DNA of 9,586 nucleotides. Origin: Micavibrio sp. (lineage in GTDB: Bacteria > Pseudomonadota > Alphaproteobacteria > Micavibrionales > Micavibrionaceae). The position numbers and the translations under genes were made by a program. How positions within the stretch are numbered: the stretch's first letter is position 1; the number at the start of each line of letters is the position of its first letter. This document shows positions 4,006-9,586 of this stretch, one piece after another. The notes under the pieces were generated by a model that worked only from the letters and a program-made list of their open reading frames with translations, had not been told where the DNA came from and did not search any database. The stretch lies in assembly GCA_027051315.1 (NCBI GenBank), contig JALTZE010000264.1:1-9586 (forward strand), read 5' to 3'.

Positions 4006-6855
4006 GTGGTAAAGAGTAAAAATTCATCTTGTTTGGCTGAACGTCAATTAAGACTTCTTAGGAAACTTCTGGGTACTATATATATTTCGGATAATCTTGG
4101 TGATGCTCTGCGAGAGTGCCTTTATGTTATTGGCATGGATATGGGGTGGCAGGTTGGTCATGTTTATATGGTTTCCGAAGGAAATAATGATACAGCAATA
4201 TTACCTACTGAATTTTGGTATTTTGAAAATAATAATGAAGAAAAATATCAAAATTTTATCGATGCAACTAGATCAAAAATATTTAAGCCAGATGAAGGAA
4301 TAGTAGGAAGAGTATATTCTTCGGGGTGGCGTGTATGGATTGATGATGTAAAAAAAGAAGAAGATTTTATTAGAAGCACAATCGGTGGTAGTGTTGAGGT
4401 AAAATCAGGTTTTGTTTTTCCTATAAAATTATATGATAAAGTTTTGGCTGTTATGGAGTTTTTCTTTGAAAAATCCGTAGAGGAAAGTGATTTTATAGTC
4501 AATATTATTGAAAGTATAGAAGCTCCACTGAGTATGATTCTATCTAATAAGAAAGTAGATGATGACTTAAAAAAAAGCGAAAAGATGCTTCAGGCTATAA
4601 TGGATAATATAGTTGATGGTTTGGTTATTACGGATGAAGATGGAGAAATAATATCTTTTCAGGGAGGGGCTGAAAAAATATTTGGTTATAAAAGTGAAGA
4701 AGTTATTGGTAAAAGAATAGAAATGTTAATGCCAAGTAATTATGCTTCTGAGCATAATAAATATATAAAGAGATATGTGAAAAGCAAAAGACCCAAGACT
4801 ATGGGAGTTGGGAGAGAGCTTACAGCAGTTAAAAAAACAGGAGAGGTTTTTCCTGTTGATATCGCGCTGGGCAGTGCTAATCTTGAAGGTGAAACTGTTT
4901 TTGTCGCTTTGATTAGGGATATAACAGAAAGGGAAGCCAAGCAGTTAGAAATAAGTCAATTTAAGCAAGCTTTGGATAAAACACTTGATTGTGTATTTAT
5001 GTTTGACCCTGAGAGTTTATTATTTACTTATGTTAATCAGGGTGCTCTTAATCATATTGAATATAGTTATGATGAGATTATGGAGCTTACGCCAGTTGAC
5101 CTTAAACCTGAATTTGATAAAGAAAAATTTAGAAGGATTCTAAATAAATTAATAGATGGCAGTGTGCCTTCAATGAATTTTGAGACTGTACATAAAAGCA
5201 AGTCAGGCAAGCTAATACCAGTTGATGTATTTTTACAATATATCAGATATGATGAAGGTGGTGGGAGGTTTGTTGCTATATCTCGAGATATATCAGAGAG
5301 GAAAAATGCAGAAAAAGTAATTAAAAATGCTCTTGAAGAAGCTGAAAGAGCTAATAATGCAAAATCGGATTTTCTTGCAAGAATGAGTCATGAAATACGC
5401 ACTCCTATGAATGGTGTTTTGGGGACTGTGAATCTTTTGGAAAATACGGAGCTTGATAAAAAACAAGCTAAGTATGTGCAGACGATTAAAAGGTCTGGCG
5501 ATAACTTACTTGTTATTTTGAATGAAATACTTGATTATTCCAAAATTGAAGCAGGGCAATTTACGATAAGTGTTGAACCTTTTGGTATAAAAGATGTAAT
5601 GGAAGATATTTGTCAGCTGTATTCTTCGGTAGCAAAAGAAAAAAATATTTCTTTAGGGTTTAAATACTCTGATGATATAGCCAAACATGTTATAGGGGAT
5701 GGTGTAAGATTAAGACAAGTTTTATTAAATTTGGTTGGTAATGCTATAAAATTCACGCAAAAAGGTGAGATAGAGATTGTTGCTGAGTTAGATAAGGTAA
5801 TAAATGATACTAATAAAATTTCAGTTAAATTTTCTGTAAAAGACACTGGTTGTGGAATTCCGAAAGAAGTAATTGGTGATATTTTTGAAGCTTTTTCACA
5901 GGCAGATACATCAACAGTAAGAAAAGCTGGGGGGACGGGGCTTGGTCTTCCTATATGTAAATCTATTATTGAAATGATGGGTGGAAAAATTGATGTTATA
6001 AGTGAGGAAAATGTAGGCTCAGAATTTTTCTTTTCTCTTGATTTTGAGATTTGTTCAGAGAGTGATGTTGTTAAAGTCGATATAGCTGATGATGAATATA
6101 AGAATGTAAAATTTGAGGCATCTGTTTTAGTGTCTGAAGATATGGAAACAAACAGATTTATAGTATCTGAGATGTTGAAATCTATGGGGTGCAGTGTGGA
6201 AATTGCTGTAAATGGTGAGGAAGCTGTAGAAAAAGTCCTTGAGAAAAAAGGAAATTATGACCTTGTACTTATGGATATGCATATGCCTGTGATGGATGGA
6301 AGAGCGGCACTAAAAGAAATTAAAAAAGATTTCCCTAATTTGCCTATTGTGGCACTTACTGCCAATGTCCTTATAGGAGAAAGAGAAAAATGTATAAAAG
6401 AAGGTTTTAGTGGTTTTTTAGGTAAACCTTTAAGAAGTGAAGATGTTGTAAATGAATTTATTAAAGTAGGGTTAAAAACAAGTACAAATAGCAAGAATAA
6501 TAAAGAATCTAATGAATTTGTTTTTGATGATTTTGTTACTTTGGATACAGAATTTCTTAAGCAATATAGTGTAGCTGCTGTTAAAGTTATTTCTTTGATG
6601 ATAAAGGATAGTGATAATATTATTGATGTTATGAGTAAATCTATTGAAAATGGTGATATTGAAGAGGTTAAAATATCTGCTCATTCAATGAAATCAATAT
6701 CTGCAAGTGTAGGTGGGAAGAAATTATCACAAATGTCAAAAATTATGGAAGATATGGCTAAAAAATCAGAATTTGATTCATTAAAAGAATTTGTACCTAT
6801 ATATATGGCTGAATATAAAAAATTAAGAGCAAAGCTTCTTGAATATCAAGTTTGA
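4006..6855 (+). CDS. Hybrid sensor histidine kinase, GAF-PAS-PAS-HisKA-HATPase-REC-HPt
   Basis: This is a 949-residue tripartite hybrid kinase. A GAF domain (about 10-175) is followed by PAS domains at about 191-311 (ending in IRDITERE) and 316-432 (ending in SRDISERK). HisKA has phospho-accepting His462 in MSHEIRTPMNG. The ATPase domain shows N-box Asn579, DTGCGIP from 613 and GGTGLGL 642-648. REC (about 706-820) has the acidic pair Glu711/Asp712, phospho-acceptor Asp757 in LVLMDMHMP and Lys807. A C-terminal HPt domain (about 849-949) has His893 in SAHSMKSISASVGG. All relay residues are present, giving His462 to Asp757 to His893. I see no membrane segments, so sensing is cytosolic. The ligand is not predictable: the first PAS resembles the FixL/PAS_9 type, but haem binding is not shown. 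GTG 4006 is supported by GGTGA (3994-3998), 7 bases upstream. The adjacent receiver protein is a natural acceptor from the HPt. Confidence 0.93.
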   Translation: MVKSKNSSCLAERQLRLLRKLLGTIYISDNLGDALRECLYVIGMDMGWQVGHVYMVSEGNNDTAILPTEFWYFENNNEEKYQNFIDATRSKIFKPDEGIVGRVYSSGWRVWIDDVKKEEDFIRSTIGGSVEVKSGFVFPIKLYDKVLAVMEFFFEKSVEESDFIVNIIESIEAPLSMILSNKKVDDDLKKSEKMLQAIMDNIVDGLVITDEDGEIISFQGGAEKIFGYKSEEVIGKRIEMLMPSNYASEHNKYIKRYVKSKRPKTMGVGRELTAVKKTGEVFPVDIALGSANLEGETVFVALIRDITEREAKQLEISQFKQALDKTLDCVFMFDPESLLFTYVNQGALNHIEYSYDEIMELTPVDLKPEFDKEKFRRILNKLIDGSVPSMNFETVHKSKSGKLIPVDVFLQYIRYDEGGGRFVAISRDISERKNAEKVIKNALEEAERANNAKSDFLARMSHEIRTPMNGVLGTVNLLENTELDKKQAKYVQTIKRSGDNLLVILNEILDYSKIEAGQFTISVEPFGIKDVMEDICQLYSSVAKEKNISLGFKYSDDIAKHVIGDGVRLRQVLLNLVGNAIKFTQKGEIEIVAELDKVINDTNKISVKFSVKDTGCGIPKEVIGDIFEAFSQADTSTVRKAGGTGLGLPICKSIIEMMGGKIDVISEENVGSEFFFSLDFEICSESDVVKVDIADDEYKNVKFEASVLVSEDMETNRFIVSEMLKSMGCSVEIAVNGEEAVEKVLEKKGNYDLVLMDMHMPVMDGRAALKEIKKDFPNLPIVALTANVLIGEREKCIKEGFSGFLGKPLRSEDVVNEFIKVGLKTSTNSKNNKESNEFVFDDFVTLDTEFLKQYSVAAVKVISLMIKDSDNIIDVMSKSIENGDIEEVKISAHSMKSISASVGGKKLSQMSKIMEDMAKKSEFDSLKEFVPIYMAEYKKLRAKLLEYQV

Positions 6856-6936
6856 TTATTAGGTACTTTTATAGTGATAAGTTGTGTATGATTTTTAAGA
6901 GATTGTAAGGATATCTTGTCAGGGGGTGTTTGTGCC

Positions 6937-6964
6937 TTTACTTTTATGTCTTAGATTCTATATT
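6937..6964 (+). promoter_or_regulatory. Candidate promoter for pal
   Basis: TTTACT (6937-6942) and TATATT (6959-6964), 16 bases apart, lie in the 140-base gap between the kinase gene and pal. Transcription would start near 6971, just before the ribosome site. A separate promoter here fits the change of function from signalling to envelope genes and the absence of tolB upstream. It is a sequence match only. Confidence 0.35.
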
Positions 6965-6982
6965 AATTGAAATTCTTTTTTG

Positions 6983-6988
6983 AAGGAG
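6983..6988 (+). promoter_or_regulatory. Strong bacterial ribosome binding site of pal
   Basis: AAGGAG lies 7 bases before ATG 6996. It is the best Shine-Dalgarno match in the window and fits an abundant envelope lipoprotein. It fixes the pal start and marks this half of the window as bacterial. Confidence 0.75.
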
Positions 6989-6995
6989 AAACCAG

Positions 6996-7520
6996 ATGTA
7001 TTTTCGTAATATGATTGTTATGTTGGCTGCTGTTATGATTCTAGGTGCTTGTACTAGCACAAAGGATAAGGGCGAACAGATTGATATTGGTGAAAGGGAA
7101 GGTATCTCCGCTGAATCATTATATGGTAGTGAAGTTAATGAAGAAGTTCTTAGCGGGCCAGAAGCAGGAACTCAACAGGATTTAGTTGTTAATGTAGGTG
7201 ACCGTGTATTTTTTGGTTATGATAGATATGACCTTACTGAGGAAGCGCGTTCTACTTTGGAACTTCAAGCAGAATGGTTAAAACGTTATCCTTTGGTTAC
7301 TGTAACAATAGCTGGTCATACAGATGAAAGAGGTACAAGGGAGTATAACCTTGCACTTGGTGAAAGACGTGCTAATTCGGTTAAAAGTTATTTGGTGGCT
7401 TTGGGGATTTCTCCTGATAGGATAAGTACTGTTTCTTTTGGTAAAGAACAGCCAGCAGTATTGGGTAGTAACCCTACCTCTTGGGCAAGAAATAGGCGTG
7501 CTGTAACAGAAGTTGATTAA
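6996..7520 (+). CDS. pal: Peptidoglycan-associated lipoprotein Pal
   Basis: Pal (174 residues) is the outer-membrane lipoprotein of the Tol-Pal system; it binds peptidoglycan and TolB and helps constrict the outer membrane during division. The signal peptide ends in lipobox ILGAC with Cys19 as the lipid anchor. A roughly 45-residue linker leads to a C-terminal OmpA-like domain (about 68-174). Diagnostic blocks are VFFGYDRYDL, AGHTDERGTREYNLALGERRA and SFGKEQPAV, ending in ARNRRAV. The Asp in the HTDERG block and the Arg in the ALGERRA block correspond to positions that hold diaminopimelate in this family. The length is normal and the start is fixed by a strong ribosome site. It is followed by cpoB and tilS, the alphaproteobacterial order, but tolB is missing directly upstream. 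Confidence 0.96.
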   Translation: MYFRNMIVMLAAVMILGACTSTKDKGEQIDIGEREGISAESLYGSEVNEEVLSGPEAGTQQDLVVNVGDRVFFGYDRYDLTEEARSTLELQAEWLKRYPLVTVTIAGHTDERGTREYNLALGERRANSVKSYLVALGISPDRISTVSFGKEQPAVLGSNPTSWARNRRAVTEVD

Positions 7521-7575
7521 GTTCTAAGTTTGATTTATGTGGCGTTTGCATTAAGTGAATGTTGCTGGAGTTGTT

Positions 7576-8547
7576 ATGATAAATTCTTTGAAATTTCTAG
7601 TTTGTTTTGTTGCTGTTGGAGCGATTATTTCTCTGGTTAATATCTCTGTTTGTGCGGCAGATACAAATTCCCGCATTGAAAGACTTGAAAGAGATGTTGA
7701 AACTCTTAGTCGTGCTGTATATAGCGGTGATAGCAAAAATAAGCCATCTGTTAGTGCATCTGGGAGCAGAATATCTAATTCTGATATGGCAGGATATGAG
7801 ATTCGAGTTTCACAAATGGAAATAGAGCTTAGAAACTTAACGGGTAAGCTAGAGCAACAGGAATTCCTCATAAGACGGTTACAGGAAAAAGTAGATAAGG
7901 TTATCGGTGACCTTGAAATAAGAGTTGGTGAGCTTGAAAAGAAAATAAATGGTGGAAAAAATAATTTAGAATCTTCTAAAAGCAATATTACTGCTAAAAA
8001 TATTGAGCCTGAAAATGCTAAATCTGTTTATACAGATACTGTAAGTAAGCTAGAACGTGTTGAAATGGTTAATCCTGATGCTCCTTATTCACCATCTTCT
8101 GATGATATTTCTTCTGGTGGTATGAAGCTTAATGGAATAACGGGGACAGGAAAGGCTGATGCTTCTTCTGTTTATGAATATGCATTTGATTTGTTGAAAA
8201 AAGGTGATTATGAGGAAGCAGAAAAAGAATTTAAGAGATTTATGAAGGATTTTCCTGAAAATAATTTGATTCCTAATGCTCAATATTGGTTGGGGGAAAC
8301 TTATTATGTTAGAGGTAATTTTGAAAGAGCAGCTAGAACTTTTGCTGAGGGATATAAAAAATATCCAAAAAGTAGTAAAGCTCCTGATAATTTACTGAAA
8401 TTAGGACTTTCTTTGGCAGGTATGGATAATGTAAAAGATGCCTGTATTACATTACAGCAGATAGAAAAAAAGTTTAATAATGGTGCTAGTTCCATATTAA
8501 ATAGGGTTGATAGAGAGATGGAGCGTTTGAATTGTGGAAATATGTAG
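7576..8547 (+). CDS. cpoB: Tol-Pal system protein CpoB/YbgF, cell division coordinator
   Basis: This 323-residue periplasmic protein links Tol-Pal action to septal peptidoglycan synthesis. It has a Sec signal peptide cut at VCA-AD (after about residue 27). An N-terminal coiled coil, the trimerisation segment, follows in two parts: around 33-50 (NSRIERLERDVETLS) and about 75-125 (MEIELRNLTGKLEQQEF and onward). After a Ser/Asn-rich linker come TPR repeats, starting at SVYEYAFDLLKKGDYEEAE. These contain the family hallmarks PNAQYWLGETYYVRG and GYKKYPKSSKAPDNLLKLG. ATG 7576 is chosen because GGAG (7567-7570) lies 5 bases upstream and gives a compact signal peptide; a GTG at 7555 lacks a ribosome site. 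The gene begins 55 bases after pal with no obvious terminator between, so cotranscription is likely. Its end overlaps the tilS start. Confidence 0.94.
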   Translation: MINSLKFLVCFVAVGAIISLVNISVCAADTNSRIERLERDVETLSRAVYSGDSKNKPSVSASGSRISNSDMAGYEIRVSQMEIELRNLTGKLEQQEFLIRRLQEKVDKVIGDLEIRVGELEKKINGGKNNLESSKSNITAKNIEPENAKSVYTDTVSKLERVEMVNPDAPYSPSSDDISSGGMKLNGITGTGKADASSVYEYAFDLLKKGDYEEAEKEFKRFMKDFPENNLIPNAQYWLGETYYVRGNFERAARTFAEGYKKYPKSSKAPDNLLKLGLSLAGMDNVKDACITLQQIEKKFNNGASSILNRVDREMERLNCGNM

Positions 8548-9568
8548 GGCAGCAGTAAAATTTTCTGATAAAATGAGGAGCTGTGAAGATATTCTAGGCT
8601 CCTCTTTTTCTATAAATATATTAACGGAAAGAATAATAGGAATAGGAGTTTCTGGGGGTCCTGATTCTATGGCTTTGCTTAAGCTATTATCAAAGTGGAG
8701 TATAGAAAATAAAGGGCCAGAAATTTTGGCTATTACAGTTAATCATTGTTTAAGAAAAGAAGCTGCTTTAGAAGCAAAAATGGTGGAGGAGTATGCTAAT
8801 AATCTTGCGAATGTTTTCCATGTTACTATTAAATGGGAGGGGGATAAGCCAAATACAGGAATTATGGAAGAAGCACGAGAAGCAAGATATAAATTAATGG
8901 CAAATGTTTTAAAAAAGCAAGGGGGAAGGGTTTTATTTCTTGCTCACCATATGAATGACCAAGCTGAGACGGTGCTTTTTAGGCTTAGCAAGGGAAGTGG
9001 TATTAAAGGGTTGTGTGGTATAAGAAAAGTGCAAGAAATGCTTGATACTGAAATGGTGTTGGTGCGTCCTTTACTTTCTACTGCCAAAGATGAATTAGTT
9101 GAATATTGCAAAGCAGAAAAAATAAATTTTGTAAATGACCCGACTAATAAAAATGAAAAATATGCAAGGGCAAGGTTGAGAAAATCATTTGAAATTTTAG
9201 AAAAAGAAGGGCTTAGTGCTGAAAGAATGGCTAAATTAGCGGAAAGAGTTGCTAAGGCTGATACGGCTCTTGATTATTATAGTAATATATTATTTATGAA
9301 AGGGAAGAATATTAATGATGGTATTTTATTTGATTTGGAAGATTTAATAAATGTACCTGAGGAAGTGAGAAGCAGGGTTGTTTTACAAGCTGTTAGAAAA
9401 ATAGGAGGAAATTCTTCAAAATATGGAGTAAGAATTCATAGATTTGAAAATGTTAGTGATGATATTTTTAAATATAATAAAAATATTACAAGGACAGTTG
9501 GAGGGTGCTTGCTAAAAAAGCATATAAAAAGAAATGAATTTTTAATATTGAAAGAAAATAAGTCATAA
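8534..9568 (+). CDS. tilS: tRNA(Ile)-lysidine synthetase TilS, short form
   Basis: TilS is a cytosolic N-type ATP pyrophosphatase that attaches lysine to C34 of the CAU-anticodon tRNA-Ile, switching it from Met to Ile identity and AUG to AUA decoding. The PP-loop SGGPDS is at residues 40-45. AHHMNDQAETVLFRL (His138 region) and NDPTNKNEKYARARLR, the two other signature blocks, are intact. At 344 residues it lacks most of the C-terminal domain found in the roughly 430-residue enterobacterial form, but has the full N-terminal catalytic domain. GTG 8534 overlaps the last 14 bases of cpoB and has GGAG (8520-8523) 10 bases upstream. ATG 8573 would give 331 residues but has no ribosome site. In Alphaproteobacteria ftsH usually follows, and would start beyond the window. 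Confidence 0.94.
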   Translation: MEICRAAVKFSDKMRSCEDILGSSFSINILTERIIGIGVSGGPDSMALLKLLSKWSIENKGPEILAITVNHCLRKEAALEAKMVEEYANNLANVFHVTIKWEGDKPNTGIMEEAREARYKLMANVLKKQGGRVLFLAHHMNDQAETVLFRLSKGSGIKGLCGIRKVQEMLDTEMVLVRPLLSTAKDELVEYCKAEKINFVNDPTNKNEKYARARLRKSFEILEKEGLSAERMAKLAERVAKADTALDYYSNILFMKGKNINDGILFDLEDLINVPEEVRSRVVLQAVRKIGGNSSKYGVRIHRFENVSDDIFKYNKNITRTVGGCLLKKHIKRNEFLILKENKS

Positions 9569-9586
9569 AGATATTTTTAATGTAAA

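Overview
The window appears to be two unrelated pieces of DNA joined at about position 1897-1905. The left piece (1 to about 1900) is moderately GC-rich and reads like a thermophilic archaeon, probably Thermoproteota (Crenarchaeota). Arg is mostly AGG, Ile often ATA, and Leu often CTA/CTC. Start regions carry GGTG-type Shine-Dalgarno sites or none at all, and an archaeal TATA-like box lies in front of a TTG-started gene. The right piece (about 1905-9586) is AT-rich and has Gram-negative lipoprotein signals and AAGGAG-type ribosome sites. It also carries the pal-cpoB-tilS gene order known from Alphaproteobacteria, so it looks like a low-GC alphaproteobacterium.

Left piece: a minus-strand gene runs off the left edge (732 to 1). 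Its motif layout (G-x-x-x-H, later G-x-P-D) fits a RecB/Cas4-like PD-(D/E)XK nuclease. It is divergently arranged with an unrecognised 324-residue protein (821-1795), across a short promoter region rich in inverted repeats. Directly behind the 324-residue gene, with an archaeal ribosome site, a third gene starts at 1799. It is cut off after about 34 codons by the junction.

Right piece: all genes are on the plus strand. First come a double-BON outer-membrane lipoprotein and, four bases later, a SirB1-type transglutaminase-like/TPR protein. A two-gene signalling set follows: a stand-alone receiver domain protein and a 949-residue cytosolic hybrid histidine kinase (GAF-PAS-PAS-HisKA-HATPase-REC-HPt). 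The envelope/tRNA cluster comes last: pal (peptidoglycan-associated lipoprotein), cpoB/ybgF (Tol-Pal coordinator) and tilS (tRNA-Ile lysidine synthetase). tolB, which usually precedes pal, is not here; the kinase occupies that place.

The right piece looks like ordinary bacterial chromosome. The most interesting material is the archaeal nuclease/unknown-protein pair and its structured intergenic leader. The main caution is that the two halves probably do not come from the same organism. No rRNA, tRNA, CRISPR array or insertion sequence was seen.
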